A stretch of DNA of 64,000 bases from Pseudoneurospora amorphoporcata. Lineage: Eukaryota; Ascomycota; Sordariomycetes; Sordariales; Sordariaceae. The position numbers and the translations under genes are program-made. Below, in pieces: positions 21,186 through 32,323 of this stretch (position 1 is its first letter; every line of letters starts with the position of its first letter). Where the stretch lies: NCBI GenBank assembly GCA_033297205.1, contig MU859194.1, positions 34,396 to 98,395 of the forward strand, written 5' to 3'. Under the pieces are notes generated by a model. The model worked only from the letters and a program-made list of their open reading frames with translations, was not told the DNA's origin and did no database searches.

Positions 21186-21695
21186 GCAACCCGCCCGCTC
21201 TTCCTTCCTTGCTTTTTGGGTCTTGGGCCTTTGCCGCTTCGCTGCTTCGGATCGATCGCCTTGTTTAAAATTTAAAATCACCACCGGCAGTGCCCGATTG
21301 GGTCAGAGTTGATACCGATTACCATACGGATTCAACGAGTAGTAGGTAGTACCGATAAATCTTTCGGTCGGTCAGAACTGAAACAGCGGGATCCTGGGAC
21401 AGCTATTCTACAACTCCGGCGAACGAATGAGTCTTGGGTCAGTCCCCTTCGAGGTGAAGCGACAAGATAGATCCGGAACTGGCCGGCCGGCCGACGGGAT
21501 GTCTTAGGTTGCTTCCCGTCCCAGCTGGATTGGATCGATCCCTTATCCGGTACCCAGCCAGCCAGCCAGCCAGCGTACGCCCTGAATGGGATGGGATGGG
21601 ATGGGATGGGAACGAGCTATCCTACCCACAAGCACAGAGAATATTTACATGTTATTTTTTTGCATTTCAGGAAAAACAGGCCGGTTGGCGGCCGT

Positions 21696-21697
<2 letters not shown>

Positions 21698-21749
<52 letters not shown>
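21698..21749. repeat. T52 homopolymer tract
   Basis: About 52 consecutive T residues, the longest homopolymer in the window. A second tract, T34, is at 22076-22109. Exact lengths are doubtful. Confidence 0.9.
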
Positions 21750-21750
<1 letters not shown>

Positions 21751-22071
21751 GTGAAAAGGAAAGCTGTCTTGGGTATTTTCATGTATTTCATGTATCCTTT
21801 TGGTCCGCGGAGTCTTGCTTTTTCTTCTTACCTTTTCGCTCTACTACCACTGGATATACTATTGTTGTTGTTGTTGTTGTTCGTCGTCGTCGTGTTTTCC
21901 CTTTTTCTTCCTCACTCACAGCGGGCGGGCGGTCTGCTGTGCTTGCGGGGCTGGCTGTACGCACGTACTGGGAATGGCGTCTCTTGTCTTGTCTTTCGTA
22001 CTACTACCAGTACTACTACTAACATGTTCTGCTTGTATGCATGCATGCATGCAACGCTCCTTTTTTTTCGT

Positions 22072-22110
<39 letters not shown>

Positions 22111-22702
22111 TTTATGTATGTACGTATGTGTGCGTGCATGCCAGGCAGGAGGGAGTTATTGCCCGTTGCAGCTGAAGTTGTTGTTGTTGTTGATGTTGTT
22201 TTGTGCTTGTATATCGAAGCGGTGGGAGATAGTTGGTTGGGAAGTACCTACCTTAGCTATTTGCGAGAATGGTGTGAATACTTGGCCCAGTTGGGGGGGG
22301 AGGAGGTCCTCCTGGGCATGGCGCGTGGATACGGATGACTGACGCCCCGAGAGATGAGTACGGTTGGTCATGTACATATTACGAGTTTATCAGGCGTTTG
22401 GGGAAATATCGAGTGATGAGACATGTCCTTTTGATGTTTGCTATATTGATCCATTATGTGCCCGTAGCAAACCTTGTAAGCTTGGGAAGTAAGTAACTGA
22501 TGAAGCTCTCTGACCCAGAGGCATCGATCGTCGTCCAGAACGGTCCATCGGCTAAACATGCAAGACGTGGAAAACGCGTGGGAGCTGATGTCTAGTCGTG
22601 TCATATTGCCTTCTCGAGTTCGGTTGTCTTCCACCTCTAGCATAGCAGGCCGTGGTCATAACCATTCAACCCACACCCTCCTCCAACAACATGATCTTCA
22701 TG

Positions 22703-22755
22703 TCCTCGGTCCTCAGTCCTCAGTCCTCAGTCCTCAGTCCTCAGCCCTCAGCCCT
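22703..22755. repeat. (CCTCAGT)n heptamer array
   Basis: About six slightly imperfect copies of CCTCAGT close to the 3' end of UMP1. The unit length of seven is unusual among the microsatellites here. Confidence 0.85.
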
Positions 22756-22783
22756 TAGTCACAGTCATAGACCCAACTGAAGC

Positions 22784-23484
22784 CTAAGCCGAAATCCTCA
22801 ACTTCCTCTCCATCTCCTCCTGCACAGAAACCTCCACCCTCGAGTCCTCGCCCGTATAAACGTCCTCCCAAGTGATATCCCCATCCCTACCCAGCAGTAT
22901 CTCCTCATGCACATTTCCCATACCGCCCAATCCAGCAGCACCCAGGCCACCACCGAGCGCCAGAGGCTTCCACTCCCCGTCCCGAACAATCTTCAGCTCC
23001 ATCTGGCGACGGATAGGCTCCGCCATGCCGAAAGTGCGACGGAGAGTCTCCATGCGCAACGCCTCGCGCGTGGCTTCCCATTGCTTGAGGCGCGATTCGA
23101 GAGGGTGCGAGGAGATGGGGAGTGCTGATGCGGTTGCGGTTGCGGAAGCAGAAGAGGAGGAGACGGTGTCGAGAGGGTTGGGGGCGAGGCGCGAGCGGAG
23201 GGTGTCGTGCAGGCCGGGAGCGGAGGGGGCGGCGATGGAGCGCAGGTGGGTGAAGGTTTGGGGGTGGGAGTCGGTGGGGATGATGCGGAGGGACTGTTGA
23301 TTGGGGGAGGGGGTGTTAGTATGGCTTGTCGGTTTAGAAGGATGGAAGCTGGAAAGGGAGTGGGAAGCTCTGGGTTAGGCGGAGAGGTGAGGCGACTGGG
23401 GATGTTGTGATGTTGTGATGTTGTGATGATGCTGTGCTATTGCTGGAGGGGGCGGTAGGTAGGTAGGTGGTGTTAGCTTACCAT
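22784..23484 (-). CDS. UMP1: Proteasome maturation factor Ump1
   Basis: Coding exon 1 is only the ATG (23484-23482). The intron is 23481-23294 (GTAAGC donor, CAACAG acceptor) and exon 2 is 23293-22784, giving 170 residues starting M|SLRIIPTDSHPQTFTHLR. The conserved core HPLESRLKQWEATREALRME, then RRTFGMAEPIRRQMELKIV, then HEEILLGRD and ITWEDVY, matches Ump1/POMP. Ump1 is the chaperone that guides 20S proteasome half-mer assembly and is degraded as the first substrate. The first ATG cannot be replaced by another in-frame ATG in the upstream sequence I checked. The gene is divergent from the ABC ATPase gene. Confidence 0.92.
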
Positions 23485-24040
23485 CTTGACGGTTTGTTGC
23501 TGCTTGAGCGAGGCGGCGGTGTTGATTACGTATTGTTTGTTGTTTCGAGAAGGGTTAAAAGTTGTTTCGTTGCGCGAACTGGTTTGATATCTCGAGCGCT
23601 CGATTTGCTTTGGGTATCGCAGGGAATTATCGTTTGCAAGTTGCTTAAAGTTTGGCGCTTTGAAGTTGTTGAGTTGAGGCTGGAATGAGGAATGGAAGAT
23701 GGAAGTGGAAGTGGAAGCTCACTGCAAGTCAAGGCTCCAAGCAGCTTCCGCGTTCACTGCCCGCTGCCCGCTGTTGTCACTGGGCGGCGGCGACGGGAGG
23801 TACGTACCTACCTGACCCCAGACGCTAGCGGAGTGGGTGTCTGCCAGTGGAGGCTCCCCGGTATCACTTGTCACTGTCATTACACGACAATACCATATTT
23901 AGGTATGTAATTACCTCCGAAGCCGCTATCAACCTCGACGTCAACGATGGAGACACTCGCTCACTTGGACCTTTTTGACTTTATAACTGACATGTCCGGA
24001 ACATCCAAGTTCTAACCCTCCCCAAAATATATCTCACAAA
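23485..24040. promoter_or_regulatory. Divergent promoter between UMP1 and the ABC ATPase gene
   Basis: The 556 bp between two oppositely oriented start codons. No gene and no recognised factor site. Part of it is the UMP1 5' UTR. Confidence 0.5.
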
Positions 24041-26116
24041 ATGCGTTTCCCACCGCCCCGGACTGCCCGTCCCCCCATAATACGCATAACCAACGGCACC
24101 TTCTACCGCCACCAACCTTCGTCTCACCCATCTCACGGTCATCCCAACCCTCCTTTATTCAGCAACCTCACCCTCACCCTCCCCTCCCACCCCTCCACTC
24201 CTCACAACTGGGCCATCCTCGGCCCCTCTCAGTCCGGCAAGACCACCTTCCTCCAGCTCTTGCGGGGCCAACATCTCTGCTTCCCGCCCACCGCGCGTTC
24301 CTTTCCCTACCTTTCTACCGAAGACGTAGCCCCCAGGCTGAGAGGAAACCCCTTCAAAGCGATCCAATATGTCGGATTCGATGCCACTTCCACTTCGGGA
24401 GGGCTAGGTGCTGCCGCTTCCAGTTACATCTCTGCTCGATACGAAAGTCACAGGGAACAAACGGATTTTTCGGTTCGGGATTGGCTGTTGGGGAACACCG
24501 AGTTGAATCCCACGCATATGCCTGGGGAGTACAAGGTTGATGAGAAGCTGTTTGAACGGGTGGTGGTTGATCTCAGGTTGGACACCTTGCTGGACCTCCC
24601 CGTGTCTTTCCTCTCCAACGGACAGGGCCGCAGAGCGAGAATCGCCAGAGCACTGTTCACGGACCCGGAGGTCTTGTTACTGGATGAGCCCTTTATGGGA
24701 TTAGACCCTGCTACTGTCGCCGGACTAAGTCCGCTGTTGGAAAGTCTGGCGGAGAAGAAGAGTCCTAGATTGATACTGGCTGCTAGACCGCAAGATCCGT
24801 TGCCGGAGTGGATCACGCACTTGGTTTATCTAAGGACAGATAGCCAGGTGGGCGCCATGGGCGAGCGGGGCACAGTTTTAGATGGACTGAGGGCTTATGT
24901 GAGGGGGGTATGGAAGGGCGGGCTGTCGGAAGACGAAACCATGCCCGTTCATGCTCTCATCGACATCGGCCGGACCCTTACCAAAGACGGGATAAAGGGA
25001 GAGGGACTCGCCGGCGAGTTAACACACTCGCCAACTAACCAAGCACCCATCATCGATGCGTCCACCACCCCAGAACACCAAGGCGAGCCCCTAGTCGAAA
25101 TGTCCGGCGTCACAGTCCGCTACGGCACCAAAACCGTTCTCGGCAACTGGTCCTCGGGCCTCCACTGGACCGTCCGCCGCGGTTCCCGATGGGGTGTCTT
25201 CGGCCCCAACGGTTCCGGAAAAACCACCATCGTGTCTTTACTCTGCTCCGACCATCCACAGACTTACTCCCTCCCCATCAAACTCTTTGGGCGGTCCCGC
25301 CTGCCGGAACCCGGGTCAGGTCAACGCCCGCTAACCTTCTGGGACATCCAATCGCGCGTGGGGCATTCAAGCCCGGAAATACACCAGCACATGCCCCGCC
25401 GGTTGACGGTGAGGGCAGTGTTGGAGTCGGCGTGGGCTGATACTTTTTCTTCGGTGCCCAAGTTGACGCCTGAAGCTAAAGAAAAGGTCGACGCTACCTT
25501 GTCGTGGTTCGCGCACGAGTTGAATCCTGCGTTTGCCAACAAACGGTCGCAGCAGCATACTACACCCGATGAACTTGAGGAGGAGGAAGAAGAGGGGCTC
25601 AAGTGGGCAAAAGATTACCAATTCGGCGAGTTACCCTTTTCTTCTCAACGGCTGTTACTCTTTTTGAGAGCTATTGTCAAGAACCCTGACATAGTGGTTC
25701 TAGACGAGGCGTTTAGCGGCATGGATGATGCGGTTAGGGATAAATGCATGTTATTCCTTATTCACGGGGAAGCTAAGACGTTCGCTTCTTCTTCTTCCAC
25801 CAGCAACAGCACCAGCACTCGCGTCTCAGGCACCAGCCCTACCCCTTCTTTGACCAAGGGTAACGGGCTGGCAGTCGCCCCCCTGGAGGTGGTAGATAGC
25901 CCACAAGCCAAGCGAGGAAAAGTCAAAGTCAACGGGTTGACGGACCAGCAAGCCTTGATTTGTATTTCTCACATAAAAGAGGAGGTTCCCGATTGCGTAC
26001 GGGAGTGGGTGTGTTTGCCCGAGGCGAGCAGCGGGGAGGAGGCCAGGTTCGGGAGGTTGGATGGGCCGTTGAGGGTTAGTGCGGGAAGGTGGGATCGGAT
26101 TTGGGGAACCGGTTGA
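24041..26116 (+). CDS. Soluble ABC-type ATPase with two nucleotide-binding domains
   Basis: Single exon, 691 residues. NBD1 has Walker A GPSQSGKTTFL (about 64), signature LSNGQGRRARIARAL (about 190) and Walker B VLLLDEPFMGLD (about 210). NBD2 has Walker A GPNGSGKTTIVSLL (about 388) and Walker B IVVLDEAFSGMD (about 551), but its signature region is degenerate (LPFSSQRLLLFLRAIV). No transmembrane segment is visible, so it is not a transporter by itself. This layout resembles yeast YDR061W and bacterial ModF-like twin cassettes. A Ser/Thr-rich insert lies near residues 582-606, inside NBD2. The biochemical role is unknown. A first segment rich in Arg and Pro without acidic residues might be a mitochondrial presequence (inference). 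Confidence 0.85.
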   Translation: MRFPPPRTARPPIIRITNGTFYRHQPSSHPSHGHPNPPLFSNLTLTLPSHPSTPHNWAILGPSQSGKTTFLQLLRGQHLCFPPTARSFPYLSTEDVAPRLRGNPFKAIQYVGFDATSTSGGLGAAASSYISARYESHREQTDFSVRDWLLGNTELNPTHMPGEYKVDEKLFERVVVDLRLDTLLDLPVSFLSNGQGRRARIARALFTDPEVLLLDEPFMGLDPATVAGLSPLLESLAEKKSPRLILAARPQDPLPEWITHLVYLRTDSQVGAMGERGTVLDGLRAYVRGVWKGGLSEDETMPVHALIDIGRTLTKDGIKGEGLAGELTHSPTNQAPIIDASTTPEHQGEPLVEMSGVTVRYGTKTVLGNWSSGLHWTVRRGSRWGVFGPNGSGKTTIVSLLCSDHPQTYSLPIKLFGRSRLPEPGSGQRPLTFWDIQSRVGHSSPEIHQHMPRRLTVRAVLESAWADTFSSVPKLTPEAKEKVDATLSWFAHELNPAFANKRSQQHTTPDELEEEEEEGLKWAKDYQFGELPFSSQRLLLFLRAIVKNPDIVVLDEAFSGMDDAVRDKCMLFLIHGEAKTFASSSSTSNSTSTRVSGTSPTPSLTKGNGLAVAPLEVVDSPQAKRGKVKVNGLTDQQALICISHIKEEVPDCVREWVCLPEASSGEEARFGRLDGPLRVSAGRWDRIWGTG

Positions 26117-27718
26117 TGGGAGTTGATTGGGATTATATGGTAGAGGAGGGGGTAGAGAAAATAGACATCAATACCCAAGGTAGCTAGTTATGTACAGAAA
26201 GAAAGCATTACGTAGAGATCTTTCTCAGTTATGTAGGTATGTGGTGAGCAGGATGATAATGAGTGGATAAAAGGGTATGTATTCTACTGCATATACAATA
26301 AAGCCCTGATAGAGATATGTTCGAGTAATAGCAGTTTTCTCTTCACTACCTACCTATCTCGCGAGACTTTCCACCTGTAATCCGTTATCGGGTACTTTTT
26401 AAGCCTCCATATACTTTCTTCTGTCATAACAACGGGTATCTCAACTTTAGTTATTAGTTCTATATCATCCTCGAGTTGTGTGCAACAACCCCGTTCCTTA
26501 TACCAGGGCGTTTTTGTTCCCGTTATCATTACGTCTTCCACATTAACATGGACATCCACCTCTTCTCTTCCTCTTTTCTCTTCCCCTGTTTCCCTACCTA
26601 CCCTCACCAACCAACCCCCCTACCCTTGTGTTTTTTTGTGGCTTTTAATCCCTGAACTAGACCACCCCCAAAAGAAACCGTACATACATACAGATACATA
26701 TTCACAAGCGAAGACAAGCCTCGGCCGGACAGGCTGAGGAATGCCGCCGTCAACATGCCGGCGCCACACTGGTTGACTGGTAAGGAAAATTGTGCAAGGT
26801 ACTAGCAAATCGCAAATGGTACTCGTTTGGGAAATAACTGGGAATACCAAACAAACGGAAAGCTTTAAACTCTTCAATGTGACCTCAACCTCCCGAACCG
26901 CCGCTGCCTAAACCGAGTCTTGTAGTGCAGAGTATGGAGCGTAGGTAGGTAGCAAGGTAGCGCTGACAAGAGAAAGGATGGATGGTTGTTGACTTGTTGT
27001 TACCCCTGAGCTTGTGTCTGTTGACCGTAGATGATCTGTGCCAGAGGGCCTCGAGGGTTGCTGTTAAACGGATGATGTAGCATTTTTTTTTCATAACGTT
27101 CTCTGTCTGTGAACATCCTAGCCTCTACCCATATCAAAGGCCCATGTTCGAGTGGTTACAAGGAAGGGGTGTTTCCCTGACGAGGGAGTTTCTCACAGAG
27201 ACTGTTTGTACCAAGCTAACAATCTTACCGGGGTCGAGACTACACAGTATGCTCCGAGGTGTTTGTGTAATTGTCAGAACCTTGATCAGAGTTCCGAGTT
27301 GTCTCCCGCCTTCCCTTGCCCATCGTATCCCCAGGAAGCCTTGTCGAGTAAGGTTCTTGCTAGTTCTTGTGTTGCATTGGGGCACTGACCAGTAGGCATG
27401 CCATGTATACCGTAGAAACTTCAGGTACTCTTTGCTCCTCACCCCCTTTCCGTGGCTCATATTCAGGTAATCCCCTCCGTGGTCCTCCTCGGATCCTGCT
27501 TGGGTCGCTCGTGATATCGCCGAGTTCAACAGTATTTCATATGGCCAGTTTCGCCGAGCTATGGTCCATCTGTTGCGTGCCGTCGGCCGAGGCATCATAA
27601 TAGTCCTTGGTTCTACCGTATCAATTGTTGGCAAAATGTGTACATCGGGTGTGTATAGTAACAGCGAGGTTCAAACGTAATCTCCCCGTCGAATATTGTT
27701 GACTAAAACCGAGGTAAT
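26117..27718. other. Convergent intergenic region between the ABC ATPase gene and EMC4
   Basis: No coding region supported. A 166-codon open frame on the minus strand (27134-27634) shows no family features and unlikely composition. Otherwise there are 3' UTR sequences and scattered GTAG-rich short repeats. Confidence 0.5.
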
Positions 27719-28422
27719 CTATAACGACAACGCTGGAATGGCATGTTCCAACGGTTCCCTGCGCACTTCCCACGCAAGCCAGTCGGATCTTGTTGTCCTG
27801 TAATTCAGCACGTTAGCATGCATTCACCAGCTGAGTTCTTCCCTTTACACAATCTCCCCAGCCAGCCAGGATAACTCACGGTAGCAGCCCCATACTATTA
27901 ATCTTCCACACACCCACCGCCAACGCCAACACCTGCATAAGCACGTACGCCGCCTTGACCTGCAAGATGGATGCCCGGTTGCTGTCCGTCTCGAACCTCT
28001 CGAAAGCCTGGTTGGTCGACAACAGTCCTATGATGGGGTTCTTGAAGGCCATAAACACCATCATGATGCTGAAGATCTGGAGCGAGTTGCCCGACATGTA
28101 CATCATGATGAGGGTCATGGGCAGGTTCTTGGCGGGCGCGAGGGCGACTTCCCAGGCCTTTTTAAGCTTGAGATGGTCCATCTCTTCGGGCGAGGGTTGC
28201 TGGCGGCCGGCGGGGCGGGAGACATCTTTCTTCTGTTGGTGGGATATGTTAGCGAGACTGAGCTCTATTATGGATGGCAACGGGAGGTGGCTTGCTTGCC
28301 TTGGACACGGCTTGCGACGAGTAGCCTGGGGGATCGGGGATGCTGGCCGGCTTGGACTTGTGAGGCGGTGGGTTGTTGAGGTCGGTTATCCATCTCGGGG
28401 AGGGGTCGTTGGGATGTGTCAT
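27719..28422 (-). CDS. EMC4: ER membrane protein complex subunit 4
   Basis: Three exons: 28422-28300, 28232-27880 and 27797-27719, giving 184 residues. A polar N-terminus (WITDLNNPPPHKSK) precedes the conserved core LKLKKAWEVALAPAKNLPM, then MTLIMMYMSGNSLQIFSIMM, then NPIIGLLSTNQAFERFE and GVWKINSMGLLPTTRSDWL. Two hydrophobic segments fit EMC4, part of the EMC insertase that places tail-anchored and multipass proteins in the ER membrane. The first intron begins GCAAGC after AAG and ends CAACAG, so it appears to be a GC-AG intron. A GT alternative six bases earlier (GTGTCC) would also keep frame but fits the donor consensus much less well. The second donor is GTGAGT. Reading into intron 2 would end the protein early at GLLP. 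Confidence 0.92.
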
Positions 28423-29303
28423 GGTGGGCGGTATGGATGCGTGGTAGGTAGAGTTGTGGTGATAGTAGTAAAGGAATGGGATGACAAGAGACACATAGAA
28501 CGTGTATGTGATGGAGTCCGTGCTAGGTTCTGTAGCTGTCCCTGATTGAGCCGCTTCCCCACGCTGGACGCTGAGTGGTGGGGACCGTGCGCTTGTTGAT
28601 GATGCTACGGAGCTCCACTGAAGCGTGCCAGCCGTTCACTGGTAGAGGTCTAGTGGGCGTTTAGTGTTGACGGCGCCAAAGCGGCGAGTCGCAGGGTTCG
28701 CGATCGCTGACCAGGAGGTCACGGTGCCGTAATTAATTCGACGGTTCAGGGGACGCCCCAACCGGTGAACAGAGCAGTGAAGCGAACATTACCCGCCGAG
28801 TCCGCGACTTGAACCAAACATCATCTTTTGTTGTCCGGCTTGGGAGTTTTTGCGACTAGGAGGCCGTTTCATCCCATCAATAACCTACAGCAAAGTGGAG
28901 GGAGGGCAGTTTGCGCCGGACAGACCTACGCCGAGCATACCGAGACACCGACGACGACGGCGACTACGAACATTGCGATCCATCACGACGAGACGACGTC
29001 TGTTACTCCAAAACTCGGGACCTCCGACACGGGCATCGGATATTTGAAGCGACTTGGAGACTGAAACAAAGAGGAGGACACGCAAAAGAAGGGTGCCTGT
29101 GACACCCCATCGGCCGACTCGCGATATCGCAAACATATCCCTGGGTTCACCAAGAGGGCCTTTTTCTTGTCTACCACACCACCACTCCTTGCGCCCGCGC
29201 CGAGCTCGTTTGCCATTCGTCCATTCCGTCGCATCACAATCGCATCACCGGGTTTAGTAGTTGACGAGGTGGACGATAATACACACTACCACAAGCAGCC
29301 AAC
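28423..29303. promoter_or_regulatory. Divergent promoter between EMC4 and AP-1 beta-adaptin
   Basis: The 881 bp between opposing start codons, with no supportable gene. Short open frames on both strands overlap each other and lack family signals. Confidence 0.5.
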
Positions 29304-31884
29304 ATGTCGGCCACACAAGGAGGAGGAGACTCCAAGCTGTTCGCGAGGGTAAGATGAATGTTTGTTAGACGGGACCTCCCTTTCCGCTCGGGATATGCCG
29401 TTGCCTTGTCTACCACCCCTCCACACCTCCCTTGCCCATCTCTCTTCGACATCGCGAACCTTGATGGCACCAAGGACATGCTCATGAATACCGCAACCAT
29501 GTTTGTCGCATTCCCTATCCCGCCCAACACTGGCTTACCTCTTACTCGACAGGGCAAAGTGGCCGAACTACGCCTCGAGCTGAACAGCGGCAGCAAGAAG
29601 GACAAGAACTTTACCCAGAAGAAGATTGCCCTCAAGAAGATTGTCGCCAACATGACCATGAGCAACAATGACATGGTCGGCTTGTTCCCAGATATTGTCG
29701 CCTGCATGGCCATCCAGTCTCTGGAAATCAAAAAGATGTGCTTCTTGTACTTGGTCAACTACGCGAGGATGAGGCCAGACATTGCCGTAAAAGCAATTCC
29801 CGTTCTGGAGCACGTAAGTCACCTCTCTTAACCCTGTTCTGTCATATATATGGCCATTCATTAACAAAACCCCCCAGGACATGGAAGATCCAAACCCCCT
29901 TGTTCGCGCCCTCGCCCTCCGGACCATGTCTTATATCCACGTGCGAGAGTTTGTCGAGGCTACCGTACCACTAGTCAAGCACCTGCTCCGTGATATCGAC
30001 CCCTATGTTCGCAAGACGGCTGCCTTCTGCGTGGCCAAGCTCTACGACCACGATAGACACATGGTTGAGGCTTCCGACCTCATCGACAGACTCAACAACC
30101 TCTTGAGAGACGACAACCCGACAGTGGTGGCCAGCGCTCTTGCCAGCTTGATGGATATCTGGGAGAGAAGTGATGCTATTAAACTCACTATCGACTACAG
30201 CAATGCCTCCAAGATGGTTGCCATTCTAGCCGACTGCTCCGAGTAGGTTTACCCCCCTTTCACCCAACACCCATACGGCCGTCTAACATTCACCAGATGG
30301 GGCCAAACCTATATCCTCGAAGCTCTCATGTCTTACGTCCCTCAAGAATCCGGCGAAGCCCTCCTCCTAGCCGAGCGCATCGCCCCGCGTCTCTCCCACT
30401 CCAACTCCTCGGTAGTCCTCACCTGTATCCGCGTAATCCTCTACCTCATGAACTACATCTCGGACCAAAAGCAAATCTCGGCCCTCTGCCGCAAACTCTC
30501 CCCACCACTGGTGACCCTCCTCGCCAAGGGTCCCGAAGTGCAATACCTCGCCCTGCGCAACGCCTTGCTCATCCTCCAACGCCGTCCCGAAGTTTTGCGG
30601 AACGACATTCGCGTCTTCTTTTGCAAGTACAACGACCCCATCTACGTCAAGGTGACCAAGCTCGAACTCATCTTCATGCTCGCCAACGAAAAGAACATTG
30701 ACGAAGTCTTGACGGAACTGCGCGAGTACGCCACCGAAATCGACGTCCACTTCGTCCGCAAGGCCGTCCGCGCCATCGGCAAGCTGGCCATTAAGATTGA
30801 GCCAGCCGCCAAGCGGTGCATCAACCTGCTCTTGGAACTCGTCTCCACCAAAGTCACCTACATCGTGCAAGAAGCGACGGTGGTGATCCGCAACATCTTC
30901 CGCAAGTACCCGAACCAGTACGAGTCCATCATCGGCACCCTCTGCGAGCACCTCGACTCTTTGGATGAACCAGAAGCCAAAGCCGCCATGGTCTGGGTAA
31001 TAGGCCAGTACGCCTCGCGCATCGAAAACAGTGACGCCCTCCTCGAAGATTTTTTGTACAGTTTCGCCGAAGAGCCCGTAGAGGTGCAGCTCGCCCTCCT
31101 CACCGCCACAGTCAAGCTCTTCATCCAGCGCCCTACGAAAGGACAGGAACTCGTCCCCAAAGTGCTCAAATGGGCCACCGAAGAAACCGACAACCCGGAC
31201 CTGCGCGACCGCGCCTACATGTACTGGCGTCTGCTCTCAACAGACATGGAATCAGCGAAGAGGATCGTAATGGGCGAGAAACCCGCCATCACCGCCGAGT
31301 CCGAACGTCTCGACCCCGTCACGCTCGAAGAAATGTGTCTCAACGTCGGCACCTTAGCTACCGTGTACCTCAAACCCGTGCAGACAGTCTTCCGCAGTGC
31401 GCGCCCTCGCAAACTCCACGACTCCCCTTGCCTCCAAAAACCCGACTATGCCGAATACAACAACACCCAGCTACCGAACCCCAAGACTCTGTCGCAGTTC
31501 GGACACGGCCAGCAACCTTCCGACTTTGATCCGCGCGTGCCTGGCTCGAGACCTGCTCCTCCCCCCAATACCAATGCTCATCAGAGTCAAGGGAACTTGG
31601 CTCAGGCGGTACATGACGCGGACGCTTACTTTACACAGCAAGCAAACCAGCAAGCGAGCCAGCAAGCGGCCGTCAACGACGCGGATGATTACTTTGCGCA
31701 GCAGATGAGGCAGATGCAGATACAGCAGCCTGGCGATAGTTTCGGGGGGGATGCGGGACATGGATATGGACAGGGGTACGTGGTTAGTCAGAGCTCGGCG
31801 TACCAGCCGGGTATGGGAGGTATGGGAGGTATGGGGGGGATGAACGGTGGGATGAATGGGGCTCAGGGGGATTTGCTTCTATGA
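29304..31884 (+). CDS. APL2: AP-1 adaptor complex beta subunit
   Basis: Four exons: 29304-29348, 29553-29813, 29878-30242 and 30297-31884, giving 752 residues. The first 570 or so form the HEAT-repeat trunk, with conserved [19 protein letters not shown], then [52 protein letters not shown] and [15 protein letters not shown] blocks. After the trunk comes a Gln/Asn/Ala-rich hinge ([23 protein letters not shown]) and a Met/Gly repeat tail ending GAQGDLLL, where DLLL may be a clathrin-box-like motif (inference). There is no folded ear domain as in animals, and length is close to yeast Apl2. The protein works with gamma, mu and sigma subunits in clathrin vesicle traffic between the trans-Golgi and endosomes. 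Confidence 0.93.
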
Positions 31885-32323
31885 TAGGGGGTTGTAGAAT
31901 GGGAAGAAGGAAGGAAGGAGGGGAGAAGGAACGAGATGGTAATGTAATACGTGGGAGTTGTTGTAAGTGAAGGGACTGAGCGAGTGGTTGGTAAGGTATG
32001 TATGGTTGGAAAACCTGGAAGATATCCAATTTATGTAGATAATGCAAATAACAAAAGTAATATCCTTTCATTATATTAAACAGTCGTTTCACAATCCAAC
32101 ATGCGAATCACTTTAGTTGAAATGTAGGATCAATCTAACGTATTGATTGCACTCGAATGAACCATCTGACGCCTATTTAGTATGAATAACTTGAAAAAAA
32201 AAAAAGGAATATTTCCGCAACAAGGACAAAACAGTACTTACAATTACCAAAAACAAAATCCGAATAATGTGTCCGTAAAATGATTGCCAGCCAGCCAGCC
32301 CCCAAAGCCCCAAACCCAGACGC
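31885..32323. other. Convergent 3' region between AP-1 beta and NOP53
   Basis: 439 bp with no gene. It holds the 3' UTRs of two converging genes and a short A tract at about 32193-32204. Confidence 0.55.

Larger units (their letters stand above)
21186..22783. other. Convergent intergenic region rich in simple repeats
   Basis: No gene supported. Long open frames here are artefacts of homopolymers. Repeats in order: a CCAG run (about 21555-21573), a GGGAT run (about 21588-21610), T52 (21698-21749), a TGCA run (about 22036-22053), T34 (22076-22109) and a CCTCAGT heptamer array (about 22703-22755). It separates the UBL3-like gene (+) from UMP1 (-). Confidence 0.6.

Noticed and set aside
21586..22342. 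Open frames of up to 250 codons rich in Phe, Leu and Val
   Set aside because: They are produced by T homopolymers and TTG/GTT repeats. Frame would change with each tract-length variant.
27134..27634. A 166-codon minus-strand open frame
   Set aside because: No domain, no plausible start context, and composition unlike the real genes nearby. Other frames are equally open over parts of it.
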